Positions 27,209 through 36,563 of a stretch of DNA of 64,000 nucleotides are shown here, one piece after another. The stretch comes from Sphingobacteriaceae bacterium. GTDB taxonomy: Bacteria > Bacteroidota > Bacteroidia > Sphingobacteriales > Sphingobacteriaceae. The position numbers and the translations under genes were made by a program. The notes below the pieces were generated by a model, which worked only from the letters and a program-made list of their open reading frames with translations, searched no databases and had not been told where the DNA came from. The stretch is taken from positions 496,001 through 560,000 of the forward strand of contig JAQSWM010000001.1 of the NCBI GenBank assembly GCA_029266635.1, read 5' to 3'. The first letter of the stretch is position 1. Every line of letters begins with the position of its first letter.

Positions 27209-29749
27209 CTATTTTGAGCTTTTTATATTGAGTTTATACGTTTCTAGATTTGGTCCACTAATCTCTACATCAACATCCCCAGCCGATTCTGTTGACTGAA
27301 GCACCAGCAGGCACTTGCCCCTGAACGCCCTCCGCTTATCAGCGTTATAGTTACTTAAATCCAGTGGATCTCCATTGTCAGCTACTTTTATGCTTGACGC
27401 ACCAGTTACTTTGAAGTTCAGCATTTCGCCAGCCAGCGGAACCGGAATGCCATTCTGGTCGGTTACAGTGATTTCGCAAACAAGCAGGTCTGTACCGTTT
27501 GCTTTAAGCGATGTTTTATCTGTGCTGACCGAAAGCTTCGCAGTGGCTCCTGCTGTTTGATTCTGATCAGTAGCCACGGCTTTCCCATTCCTGTATGCCG
27601 TTGCTGTTATTTTGCCCGCGGCATACGGCACATGCCAAACAAGCTGCTCGCCAACATGCTGCTTTGTGCCTAATGATCTTCCATTTAGCGACAGCCGTAC
27701 GCTATCGCAGTTTGTGTACACAATGATTGGTATTGCAACCCCTTCTTTCCCTGTATGTGTCCAATGCGGGAGCATGTGCACCATTGGTTTCTCAGTCCAG
27801 AGGCTCTGATACAAATAGAAGTTATCTTTTGGAAATCCGCACACATCAATGACGCCTTTGTTGCCAAACCGAGCTGGCCATCCGTAGCTTTCGCCAAGAT
27901 AATCGAAGGCGGTCCAGCGGAATTCGCCCATCACGTAAGGAAACTGCATGACCCGCTGCCAGGCTTTTCGGGCGCTGGTGCGAACGGCAGCATTATCATA
28001 AGAAGACTGATAAAACAAGTTTCCGCTCCAGGGCTTATCATTGGCGATTGGCAGGACGCTATCATTCTTGAAGTAGATAAGCGTCTTTTCTTCTTGGAAA
28101 ACTTCCTTTTCAGCCAGGTCAGGAATTGGGAAGATCTTATTTTCGATGCCTTTCAGCGTACCGGCGGTGGCTGATGATTGCTCCCAGGGCGCAGGAAAAT
28201 CCCTTCGCCGCCAGTGTGTAGACGTGTGATAAACGCCGCGGGTCGAATAGGTGTGCGGGATTTCGGTTCCAACCATCGGCATGTCGGGAAACTTCTGATG
28301 GAAGTTCTCAAACACCTCCTTTTCTTCACCGTCGCCGTTGAAGCCCTGAACATCAAGCAGCAGCTTTTTCTCTGTGCTTGCCATTCCGCGAGTTGGGTCA
28401 ACTCCGCCTTGTGTTACAGGTCGCGTCGGGTCGAGTTTGTGGATGAGGTTAATCAGCTTTTGCTGGGTTTTTTCTGTAGGTTTTGAAACTTCGTTGCCAA
28501 TAGACCACATAATTACCGAAGGATGGTTCCTGTCGCGGTAAACAAAATCTGATAAATCGTTTTCCCACCACTTGATGAAATCATTACCGTAATCATCCCT
28601 TGCTTTTGGTTTTTCCCAGCCATCAAAAGCTTCATTCAGGACCATAATGCCGAGGCTGTCGCACATGTCATAGAATTGCGGCGAGAATGGATTGTGCGAT
28701 GTGCGGATAGCATTTGTGCCCATCTCCTTCAACAACTTCAATTTGCGGAGCAGGGTTTCATCGGGTACGGCAGTTCCAAAGGGACCGGCATCTTCGTGCA
28801 TGCACATGCCTTTGATTTTGGTGGGAACATCGTTCAGCTTAAAGCCAAATGCACCGCTAAATTCGAGTTTTCGAATCCCGAATGGGATAGTGATCTCGTC
28901 CAGAAACGTGGTGCCAGAATAAAGGCGTGTCCTGATTTTGTAAAGGCTCGGCCGATCAGGGCTCCAAAGCAGTGGCCTCTTAATTGTGAATGATTGCTTC
29001 ACAGAGACACTTTGTTCGACTGTTTTTGCAACTGTCTTCAACCATTTTCCCACCAACTGCCCGTCCGGACTTATTATCTCAGTTATTAACTGAGCACCGG
29101 ATCGCAATCCACTTATGTTAAGCACAGGGATAACGTATTCTACACTCGCCGACGAAATGCCGGAGGTGGTCAGCAGGGCATGATCAGTGTCGAGATGTGT
29201 TAAATTTGTAACAAGCAGCCACACATGCCGATTTATCCCGGAACCGGTGTACCACCTCGCACTCAACGGCTTTGACTGATCGACCTTTACAGCAACCCTG
29301 TTCTTTCCGGGCAGCAAATACTTTTCAACCGCATAGCTAAAGCCGATATTGCCATTTGGGCGCTTTCCCAGATAGTGTCCATTGATCCATACTTCACTAT
29401 TGCGGTAAACACCGTCAAATTGGAGAGAAATACTTCTGTCTTGCCAACGAGGATCGTAATCAAACGTTTTTCTATACCAGCCAATTCCTGCCGGCAGATA
29501 ACCAGACTGGCTATCTGTGCCATTCGCCAAGGAATATTCACCTTCTACGCTCCAGTCATGCGGCAGGTTCACATCTTTCCAATTGCTATCGTTAAAGGAC
29601 GGCTTTATGGCAGCTTCGTTTCCTGTCAGTGAGAACTTCCAGCCTTTGTCGAAGTTATATCTTGCCCGTACTCTCAACTGGGCACTTTTTGCGGATGCCG
29701 AAACAGCTATCGCCAGCGATACAATTGAAAGCAGTGCAAACCTTTTCAT
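27209..29749 (-). CDS. Exported GH2 glycoside hydrolase (beta-galactosidase-like), paralogue 2
   Basis: 846 residues, Sec signal ending ASAK. Same domain order as its downstream neighbour; proposed acid/base Glu420 (SIGNEVS) and nucleophile Glu496 (MVGTEIPHT) are kept. Long stretches are identical between the two paralogues (for example HEDAG, TSHNPFSPQFYDMCDSLG, FNGDGEEK), while the domain at about 180-290 differs most. A tandem duplication, with both catalytic sites intact, suggests specialisation on related linkages. It ends 16 nt before paralogue 1 and begins 5 nt after the sulfatase stop: one operon. Confidence 0.9.
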   Translation of the reverse strand: MKRFALLSIVSLAIAVSASAKSAQLRVRARYNFDKGWKFSLTGNEAAIKPSFNDSNWKDVNLPHDWSVEGEYSLANGTDSQSGYLPAGIGWYRKTFDYDPRWQDRSISLQFDGVYRNSEVWINGHYLGKRPNGNIGFSYAVEKYLLPGKNRVAVKVDQSKPLSARWYTGSGINRHVWLLVTNLTHLDTDHALLTTSGISSASVEYVIPVLNISGLRSGAQLITEIISPDGQLVGKWLKTVAKTVEQSVSVKQSFTIKRPLLWSPDRPSLYKIRTRLYSGTTFLDEITIPFGIRKLEFSGAFGFKLNDVPTKIKGMCMHEDAGPFGTAVPDETLLRKLKLLKEMGTNAIRTSHNPFSPQFYDMCDSLGIMVLNEAFDGWEKPKARDDYGNDFIKWWENDLSDFVYRDRNHPSVIMWSIGNEVSKPTEKTQQKLINLIHKLDPTRPVTQGGVDPTRGMASTEKKLLLDVQGFNGDGEEKEVFENFHQKFPDMPMVGTEIPHTYSTRGVYHTSTHWRRRDFPAPWEQSSATAGTLKGIENKIFPIPDLAEKEVFQEEKTLIYFKNDSVLPIANDKPWSGNLFYQSSYDNAAVRTSARKAWQRVMQFPYVMGEFRWTAFDYLGESYGWPARFGNKGVIDVCGFPKDNFYLYQSLWTEKPMVHMLPHWTHTGKEGVAIPIIVYTNCDSVRLSLNGRSLGTKQHVGEQLVWHVPYAAGKITATAYRNGKAVATDQNQTAGATAKLSVSTDKTSLKANGTDLLVCEITVTDQNGIPVPLAGEMLNFKVTGASSIKVADNGDPLDLSNYNADKRRAFRGKCLLVLQSTESAGDVDVEISGPNLETYKLNIKSSK

Positions 29750-29754
29750 CCAAA

Positions 29755-31227
29755 CTATTTCAGCTTTGGAGATTGAGGCTTCCGGGGAGCATCGCTGTAC
29801 GGGATTTCGCCTTTTTTAGGGCTTACCTTATAACCCCAAAGGTTAATGTAATATTCGCGGGGCTTGAACTCATCGCCTAAAGAGGCCAATTTATCTTTTA
29901 ACTGTTTATCAAGTCCCGCCTGGAGAGCCTTAGCTTCGGGTTTATTGGCAAGGTTGTTCAACTGATAAGGATCTTTCTGATTGTCAAATAACAGCCACGG
30001 ACCTTCAAGGCTCCTTACAAATGTGTAGCGTGAGGTGCGAATGCCTCTGTACTCTTTTCCTTTGTAGTTTTCTGAAAAAGGTGCCATGTTCATGATCAGA
30101 GCCGCCCTATCCTGCAACTTGCTTTCGCCGGTTACAAGCTCCGATAGATCATCGCCTTCTATGGTGGCAGGCTTTGGGATGCTTGACAAACTTAACAAGG
30201 TGGGCAGGATATCAGGAGTATTTATTGGAGCAGCGATTTTTTTGCCGGTGCTTGTGGCTAAGGCTGGATAATGCAGAAGGAAAGGAACCCTGATCGCTTC
30301 GTCCCACGGGCGTTGCTTGGCCGAAGGATGTACGTCCTGCGAACCCAGCATTTCGCCATGATCCGCAGTGAACACCAAAATTGTATTCTGCTCAATACCG
30401 GCTTCTTTCAAAGTTTCTCTTAATGCACCAATACAAGAATCTATAGCGGTGCAATGTGCGTAGTAACCAACAGCTTCTTTTTTAGACTCTTCCACTTGGT
30501 TGGCGGGTACATTTGGCCGAAGCACGATAGATTTCTCGTCATATTTAGCCTTCATGTTTTCAGGTGCTGTTTTGTGAGGAAAATGCGGTGCTCCATATCC
30601 AATTACCAGCACAAAAGGCTTATCTGATTTGGATTGATCCTTAATGTATTGCTGAGCATTGGTTGTCTGAGCATAGACGTCATAACCTGGCCAATAACGT
30701 CCTGTTGTATCGTTACCGGCAAAATATTTAGAGTGATTGTAGTTATGTGTACACTCGTTTGCATACCAGTATCCGAATCCCTGCCGCCTTTCCTGCGGGA
30801 TGAAAGCTTCTCTCCCATGGCCATCAAGGTGCCACTTACCAATGTAGCCGGTGTTGTAGCCTGCGCTTTTATAAATTTCGGCGAGGGTAAGTTCGCTAGC
30901 GGGCAAATACAGGTCGTTCATAAACATGCCTGTATGCTGGGGAAAGCGACCAGTAAGGAGCGCCGCCCGGTGCGGGGTACAAACCGGCAAAATGGATACA
31001 GCATTAGAAAAGTTGGCACTTTCTTTCGCGAGTTGGTCGAGATTTGGTGTTTTCACATTCGGATCTCCGGCGTAGCCGGTTGCTTGAGCACGCCACTCGT
31101 CAGCCAGGATGTACACGATGTTTGGGCGCTTAGCTGTAGATTTTACCTGGGCTTGCGCTGAAAAGTGAACTAATATCAAAAGCAAGGGAGCACGTTGAAG
31201 AAAGGCTTTTTTGGAAAAAAAGATCAT
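29755..31227 (-). CDS. Exported sulfatase (arylsulfatase type S1)
   Basis: 490 residues with a Sec signal ending SAQAQ. Sulfatase core: metal ligands in ILADEWRAQ, the formylglycine motif C-T-P-H-R with Cys83 in PVCTPHRAALLTGR, then GYIGKWHLDGHG and FTADHGEMLGSQDVHP. The Cys-type motif needs an anSME or FGE maturase encoded elsewhere. First gene of sulfatase-GH2-GH2 on the minus strand, so the three enzymes probably attack one sulfated glycan: the sulfatase removes sulfate and the GH2 enzymes remove the sugar. C-terminal residues are Pro/Lys-rich. Confidence 0.93.
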   Translation of the reverse strand: MIFFSKKAFLQRAPLLLILVHFSAQAQVKSTAKRPNIVYILADEWRAQATGYAGDPNVKTPNLDQLAKESANFSNAVSILPVCTPHRAALLTGRFPQHTGMFMNDLYLPASELTLAEIYKSAGYNTGYIGKWHLDGHGREAFIPQERRQGFGYWYANECTHNYNHSKYFAGNDTTGRYWPGYDVYAQTTNAQQYIKDQSKSDKPFVLVIGYGAPHFPHKTAPENMKAKYDEKSIVLRPNVPANQVEESKKEAVGYYAHCTAIDSCIGALRETLKEAGIEQNTILVFTADHGEMLGSQDVHPSAKQRPWDEAIRVPFLLHYPALATSTGKKIAAPINTPDILPTLLSLSSIPKPATIEGDDLSELVTGESKLQDRAALIMNMAPFSENYKGKEYRGIRTSRYTFVRSLEGPWLLFDNQKDPYQLNNLANKPEAKALQAGLDKQLKDKLASLGDEFKPREYYINLWGYKVSPKKGEIPYSDAPRKPQSPKLK

Positions 31228-31447
31228 GATATGTTGATAATTGGATGCTTAGTCAGCGGAACCGAATATCAGCATTAACACAGACATAAAAAACAGCATG
31301 TTTAAACCGAATTGTAACATCTATATTGGCAAAGCAGTAGCAAATACGATGATGCAGTTGAAAAAAATTAACGCACAGTCGCTCATATTAATCCTGATAG
31401 AATTTCATTAATATTGTGAGGCGATCGCCAAATCACCAATTAGATTA

Positions 31448-32302
31448 ATGAAACTACTTACCGCATTCTGCCTCCTGTTTTCTATTGCTATCCACTCCAA
31501 CGCACAAAAAAACAACTCTGCTACGCTCAGGATTATGACTTACAATATCCGGACATCGGCAGCAGCTGACAGTTCCAATGCCTGGGAGTTTCGGAAAGAC
31601 AACGTGGCAGGGCAAATCCGCTACCACCATCCTGATCTTTTGGGGGTTCAGGAGGCTCGTGAAGAGCAGTTAAAAGATTTACAGCAGCGGCTTCCTGAAT
31701 ATGCCTGGTATGGGGTTGGACGTGATGAAAGTTCTAAATCAAACGAGTACAGTGCGATCTTTTACTTGAAAAGCCGGATCAAGGTCCTGGGCTCGGGTAC
31801 GTTCTGGCTGTCAGAGGATCCGGCGAAGCCTGCAAGCAAAAGCTGGGACAGTGCACTTCCAAGAATATGTTCCTGGATCAAAGTGACCGACCTTCAAACC
31901 GGCAAAACTTTTTACCACTTCAACACGCACTTTGACCACAAAGGACCAATCGCACGGGCAAACGGCTCTTCCATCATCCTGAAGAAGATCAGTGAAATCG
32001 CAGGCAATTCGCAGATTGTCCTTACCGGGGATTTCAATACCACCGCTCAACAGGATCCCTACAAAATCATTGTGGCTAACGGCACTTTGAAAGATGCACA
32101 ATTTATATCCCAAACGCCACATTATGGCCCAACCGGAACAATGAGTGGTTTTTGGGTTGATAAGCCCCTGAAGAATAAAATTGATTTCATTTTCGTTTCG
32201 AACGGCATTTCTGTGCTTCAGCATGCTGTTCTGACTGATCAACAAAACAACCGCTACAATTCAGACCATCTTGCCGTGCTGGCAGAAATAAAGATAAACT
32301 AA
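31448..32302 (+). CDS. Exported endonuclease/exonuclease/phosphatase-family hydrolase
   Basis: 284 residues with a Sec signal ending SNAQ. Complete EEP metal-phosphoesterase motifs: MTYNIR (Asn), GVQEAR (Glu), FNTHFDHKG (His/Asp), LTGDFNT (Asp/Asn), KIDFIFV (Asp) and NSDHLAV (Asp/His). Members act on nucleic acids, phosphatidylinositol phosphates or sphingomyelin. The secreted Bacteroidota form is usually of unknown substrate. It starts a run of same-strand genes (31448-37769), 20 nt before the GMC gene. Confidence 0.9.
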   Translation: MKLLTAFCLLFSIAIHSNAQKNNSATLRIMTYNIRTSAAADSSNAWEFRKDNVAGQIRYHHPDLLGVQEAREEQLKDLQQRLPEYAWYGVGRDESSKSNEYSAIFYLKSRIKVLGSGTFWLSEDPAKPASKSWDSALPRICSWIKVTDLQTGKTFYHFNTHFDHKGPIARANGSSIILKKISEIAGNSQIVLTGDFNTTAQQDPYKIIVANGTLKDAQFISQTPHYGPTGTMSGFWVDKPLKNKIDFIFVSNGISVLQHAVLTDQQNNRYNSDHLAVLAEIKIN

Positions 32303-32322
32303 GACCTATTTATTACACATCG

Positions 32323-34065
32323 ATGAGCGATTACCAAATCAAGAAAAACCCCACGGTTTACGATGCTATTATTGTTGGCTCGGGCGCTGGCGGCGGAATG
32401 GCAGGTTATGTACTAGCAAATGCCGGGCTTAAGGTTTTGATGCTTGAAGCTGGTCCTTATTGGGATCCAAAAACCGACTCACAACAGCTTAAAAATCCGT
32501 GGGAATCACCACGCCGGGGGGGGGGCACTACGCGTCCTTTCGGAGATTTTGACGGCTCATACGGTGGCTGGGATCTTGAAGGCGAGCCCTACACTAAAAA
32601 AGATAAAACAGAATTCGACTGGTACCGCTCCCGAATGCTCGGCGGGCGCACCAACCACTGGGGACGTATTTCGCTACGCATGGGGCCTCTGGATTTTAAA
32701 AGCCACCAAATTGACGGGCTCACCGAGGACTGGCCAATTACCTATGACGAGGTAAAACCTTATTACGATAAAGTAGATCGCATGATTGGCGTGTACGGCA
32801 GCGTCGAGAACATCGAGAACGAACCCGATGGAATTTTCCTTCCGCCTCCAAAGCCCAGGCTGCACGAACTTTTCATACGCAAAGGGGCGCAAAAAGCAGG
32901 TGTCACAGTAATTCCGGGTCGCGGTTCCGTTCTTACCGAAGCTCTTCCCGGCAATAAAGATCGCGGACAATGTTTTTTCTGCGGCCAATGTGGCAGGGCA
33001 TGCAAGGTTTATGCAGATTTCTCTGCTTCTTCATGTTTGGTAATTCCGGCGATTAAAACCGGCAATCTCAAAGTAATCCCGAATGCGATGGTGAGAACGG
33101 TAATTACGGGAGATGATGGATTAGCAAAAGGCGTATCGTATGTGAGCAAGGAAGATGGTCAGGAATACCAGGTAAATGCAAAAACGGTGATCTTGGGTGC
33201 GAGCGCCTGTGAATCAGCCCGCATTTTGTTAAACTCTGCATCCGCACAACACCCCGGCGGCTTGGCAAACAGCAGCGGAGTGGTTGGAAAATATCTTCAT
33301 GATTCAACGGGCGCCAGCCTCAGCGGATTTATCCCTGAGCTAATGGATCGTAAACGCTACAATGAAGATGGCGTTGGCAGCGTCCACATCTATTCTCCAT
33401 GGTGGCTTGACAATAAAAAGCTGGATTTCCCGAGAGGTTATCACATTGAGTACGGTGGCGGCATGCGTATGCCAGGCTATGGTTTCATGAACGGGATCGA
33501 AAAACGCAATGGACTTGTTCCGGGCAAGGATGGAAAAATGAAAGAGCCGGGAGGTTTTGGAGCTTCACTGAAAGATGACTACCGCCGCTTCTACGGCACA
33601 ACCGTAGGAATGGCGGGGCGTGGAACGGCAATTGCCCGCGAGGACAACTATTGTGAGATTGACCCCAGCGTGGTTGATAAGTTCGGTATTCCGGTTTTGC
33701 GTTTCCACTACAAATGGACTGACGCAGAAATCAAGCAAGCCAAGCATATGCAGGAAACTTTCCAGTCAATTATGCATGAAATGGGCGCAATCCTCACATC
33801 AAAACTCGATGGACCTGAAACCAATTACGGGCTTGAAGCCCCGGGAAGAATTATCCACGAAGTTGGAACAGTAAGGATGGGCGACGATCCAAAGAAATCG
33901 GCTCTCAACAAATGGTGCCAGGCGCACGATTGCAAGAACCTTTTTGTTGTTGATGCTGCACCATTTGTGCAACAGGGCGACAAAAATGCAACCTGGACAA
34001 TCCTTGCATTATCAATGAGAACCAGCGAATACATTCTCCGGGAACGGAAAAAACTTAATGTCTAA
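32323..34065 (+). CDS. GMC-family oxidoreductase, glucoside 3-dehydrogenase large-subunit type
   Basis: 580 residues. FAD motif IIVGSGAGGGMAGYVLA near residue 15, the flavin-site MLGGRTNHWG near 107, and C-terminal HEVGTVRMG and the QGDKNATWTILAL stretch, as in GMC oxidoreductases. A cysteine cluster C217-x2-C220-x2-C223-x3-C227 could hold an iron-sulfur cluster for electron output, as in FAD-dependent sugar dehydrogenases. No signal peptide: export probably relies on the Tat signal of the small subunit encoded next. Oxidises a sugar or glycoside hydroxyl, possibly at C3. A run of ten G lies at 32516-32525. Confidence 0.88.
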   Translation: MSDYQIKKNPTVYDAIIVGSGAGGGMAGYVLANAGLKVLMLEAGPYWDPKTDSQQLKNPWESPRRGGGTTRPFGDFDGSYGGWDLEGEPYTKKDKTEFDWYRSRMLGGRTNHWGRISLRMGPLDFKSHQIDGLTEDWPITYDEVKPYYDKVDRMIGVYGSVENIENEPDGIFLPPPKPRLHELFIRKGAQKAGVTVIPGRGSVLTEALPGNKDRGQCFFCGQCGRACKVYADFSASSCLVIPAIKTGNLKVIPNAMVRTVITGDDGLAKGVSYVSKEDGQEYQVNAKTVILGASACESARILLNSASAQHPGGLANSSGVVGKYLHDSTGASLSGFIPELMDRKRYNEDGVGSVHIYSPWWLDNKKLDFPRGYHIEYGGGMRMPGYGFMNGIEKRNGLVPGKDGKMKEPGGFGASLKDDYRRFYGTTVGMAGRGTAIAREDNYCEIDPSVVDKFGIPVLRFHYKWTDAEIKQAKHMQETFQSIMHEMGAILTSKLDGPETNYGLEAPGRIIHEVGTVRMGDDPKKSALNKWCQAHDCKNLFVVDAAPFVQQGDKNATWTILALSMRTSEYILRERKKLNV

Positions 34066-34075
34066 TTGATCAAAC

Positions 34076-34705
34076 ATGAACAGACGCGATTCCCTTAAAG
34101 CTCTTGGCGTAGGCTCCTTATCGGCAACTCTGCTGCTGAACGGATGCAAAACAGACAAGAAAAAAGCCGGCAACGACGCCGCAGCTCCTCATGTGGAAGA
34201 ACAAGGGCGGCAGCCTTTTGAAATAGAACGAGATAAAGAACTATTGTCGGAAAAGTTTTTTACCGACCATGAAATGGCTTCAATTATCGCTTTAAGCGAT
34301 ATAATCATACCCAAAGATGAACGTTCGGGCAGCGCATCCGATGCAGGAGTTCCCGCCTTCATCGAGTTTATCGTTAAAGATATCCCCGATCATCAAACGC
34401 CAATGCGGGGCGGGTTAAAGTGGCTTGACATGCAATGCCTCAACCGCTTCGGGCATTCATTTCCGGAATGTACCCATGACCAACAAATTGAAATGGTGAC
34501 CTTGATCGCTTATCCGAAGAAAGCCACACCAGATATGAAACAAGGTGTCTCTTTTTTCAACCGAATGCGTGATCTGACCGCCACCGGCTTTTTTACCAGC
34601 AAAATGGGCGTTGAAGATATCGGCTATGTTGGCAACAAACCCAATCGCTGGGAAGGCGTTCCTGCAGATGTATTGAAACAGTACGGCTTTGATAGTGTAA
34701 GTTAA
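34076..34705 (+). CDS. Gluconate 2-dehydrogenase subunit 3-family protein (Tat-exported small subunit)
   Basis: 209 residues, starting 10 nt after the GMC gene. N-terminus MNRRDSLKALGVGSLSATLL is a twin-arginine signal and is followed by a lipobox-like cysteine (LLNGC), so Tat export with possible lipidation. The helical body (FTDHEMASIIALSDIIIPKD, then GVPAFIEFIVKDI) is the gluconate 2-dehydrogenase subunit 3 fold, the small partner of GMC-type sugar dehydrogenases. It would carry the folded large subunit across the membrane. Its stop overlaps the next start by one base. Confidence 0.9.
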   Translation: MNRRDSLKALGVGSLSATLLLNGCKTDKKKAGNDAAAPHVEEQGRQPFEIERDKELLSEKFFTDHEMASIIALSDIIIPKDERSGSASDAGVPAFIEFIVKDIPDHQTPMRGGLKWLDMQCLNRFGHSFPECTHDQQIEMVTLIAYPKKATPDMKQGVSFFNRMRDLTATGFFTSKMGVEDIGYVGNKPNRWEGVPADVLKQYGFDSVS

Positions 34706-35766
34706 TGCCCATGAGAACTCGTCTTTCTTATTTTCTTCTTCTTTTTGCCAGCCTTTCACTAAGTTTCACCCCGGGATTCAGCCAAACCGAAATAAAAAAA
34801 GGAACGGTTGTACGCATCAAAGTCCATGGAAAATCGCTGGAGGGAAACCTGCAGGGAGATCCTGCGGATAGAAATGTGTCTGTTTATCTTCCCGCCAGTT
34901 ACGGGTCTAATCCCAAGCGGCATTACCCGGTTGTATATTTTCTACACGGCTTTACCAATGATGATGCTCAATGGTATGGGCTAAAAAAACATTGGATTAA
35001 CCTTCCGGCGATCATTGATACTGCCGTCTCGCAAGGCCGTTCAAATGAAATGATCTTTGTGACACCCGATGCATATACACGTTTTCAGGGGAGCTGGTAT
35101 TCTAATTCTATCACAACCGGAAACTGGGAAGATTTTGTAGCGAAAGAGCTGGTTGAATACATCGACAATCATTACCGAACAATTCCTCAACCCGCCGGCC
35201 GCGGAATAGCGGGACACTCCATGGGAGGCTATGGCGCAATGCGGATCGGTGAAAAATACCCGGATATTTTTTCAAGCGTGTACTTGCTCAGCCCTGCCAC
35301 ACTCAGTCCTCCGAACTTTTCAACAAACGTTAAGCTCGACGCAGTGAAGACAGTTGCAGACTTCGAGAAATCTGACTTTTATACCAAAGTTGCATTCGCA
35401 TTAGCCGCTGCGTGGTCTCCCGATTTGAATAACCCGCCTTTATATTTACAACTTCCGGTTAGGGATGGCCAAGCACAGGCTGACGTACAGGCCAAGTGGA
35501 TCGCAAATACCCCTATCACTTCGGTCGATCAATATATCGGCAACATCCGAAAGTTAAAGGCAATTGGGTTTGATGCGGGCGATAAAGATGTTAGCATAGC
35601 CCAGAGCATCAAAGTGCTAGACTCATTACTTTCCAACTATAAGGTTAAACATCAGTTTGAAATTTACGAAGGAACTCACACCAATAAAATATCCGAACGC
35701 ATCAGTCAGAAAATGCTAGGCTTCTTTTCGGGAAACCTTATGCTGTCTGACAAAAGGCGAGACTAA
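34705..35766 (+). CDS. Exported esterase, alpha/beta-hydrolase (esterase D/feruloyl esterase type)
   Basis: 353 residues, start ATG overlapping the previous stop (TAATG), so translationally coupled; a second ATG two codons later is possible. Sec signal to about residue 26 (PGFSQ). The fold is shown by VYLPASYG, YPVVYFLHGFTNDDAQW (oxyanion region), and the nucleophile elbow AGHSMGGYGAMR with Ser172; the His is in EGTHTN. Resembles secreted carbohydrate esterases that remove acyl or feruloyl groups. Role with the dehydrogenase is inferred only from co-transcription. Confidence 0.88.
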   Translation: MPMRTRLSYFLLLFASLSLSFTPGFSQTEIKKGTVVRIKVHGKSLEGNLQGDPADRNVSVYLPASYGSNPKRHYPVVYFLHGFTNDDAQWYGLKKHWINLPAIIDTAVSQGRSNEMIFVTPDAYTRFQGSWYSNSITTGNWEDFVAKELVEYIDNHYRTIPQPAGRGIAGHSMGGYGAMRIGEKYPDIFSSVYLLSPATLSPPNFSTNVKLDAVKTVADFEKSDFYTKVAFALAAAWSPDLNNPPLYLQLPVRDGQAQADVQAKWIANTPITSVDQYIGNIRKLKAIGFDAGDKDVSIAQSIKVLDSLLSNYKVKHQFEIYEGTHTNKISERISQKMLGFFSGNLMLSDKRRD

Positions 35767-35832
35767 GCTCTCTTTCTTGGACCAATAGCAAACCGCTTGC
35801 TTTAAAAAAGGTTATACTTTAAAGCAATACTT

Positions 35833-36561
35833 ATGAGGTTTGAAAATAAAGTCTGCCTGGTAACGGGCGGAACATCGGGCATTGGCAAAGCTACATGTGT
35901 TCAGTTTGCTGCCGAAGGTGCTACTGTAATCGCAGTAGGCCGCCACGATGATGAAGGCGCAGAAACCGTAAAACTTATTGAACAGAATGGTGGTAAAGCA
36001 ATGTTTGTGAAAGCAGATATTGGCTTTGCTGACCAGATTGAAAACTGCGTTAAAACAGTATTAGATAAGTTCGGAAAAATTGATGTGGTGGTAAATAACG
36101 CTGCCATGATGACCTTTAAGCCCATTGTAGAACTTTCTATCGAGGAGTGGGACGGACTGATGAACGTAAATCTTAAATCGGTTTTCCTGTTCTGCAAGCA
36201 TGTGCTCCCACAAATGAAAAACGGAGCAATTGTGAATATAAGCTCGGTACATGGGCATCAAACCACGCCCAATGTTTTGCCATACGCTGCCAGCAAAGGC
36301 GGAATGGAGGCATTTACACGAGGCCTGAGCCTGGAATATCCCGCATCGCAAGCTCGATTCAATTGTGTAGCGCCCGGTGCGGTTGACACGCCGATGCTTT
36401 GGTCGAACCCCAACGTGAAAAGTGGCAAAGAAAAGATAGAAGGTGCCATTGGCAAGCCCGAAAATCTTGCCGCAGCAATCTGTTTTCTTGCATCAGATGA
36501 GGCAGCTTACATCAACGGCACAACATTGGTTGTAGACGGAGGAAGGCTGGATATTTTGTAA
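35833..36561 (+). CDS. Short-chain dehydrogenase/reductase
   Basis: 242 residues, cytoplasmic classical SDR: cofactor motif TGGTSGIG at about 11-18, NNAAM, catalytic Ser in NISSVHG, Tyr/Lys in YAASKGG, then PGAVDTPM. Acts on sugars, alcohols or oxo-acyl groups; the exact substrate is not evident. Arg in VGRHDDEG after strand 2 hints at NADP preference. Two bases separate it from the GH1-like gene, so the two are co-translated. Confidence 0.9.
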   Translation: MRFENKVCLVTGGTSGIGKATCVQFAAEGATVIAVGRHDDEGAETVKLIEQNGGKAMFVKADIGFADQIENCVKTVLDKFGKIDVVVNNAAMMTFKPIVELSIEEWDGLMNVNLKSVFLFCKHVLPQMKNGAIVNISSVHGHQTTPNVLPYAASKGGMEAFTRGLSLEYPASQARFNCVAPGAVDTPMLWSNPNVKSGKEKIEGAIGKPENLAAAICFLASDEAAYINGTTLVVDGGRLDIL

Positions 36562-36563
36562 CT

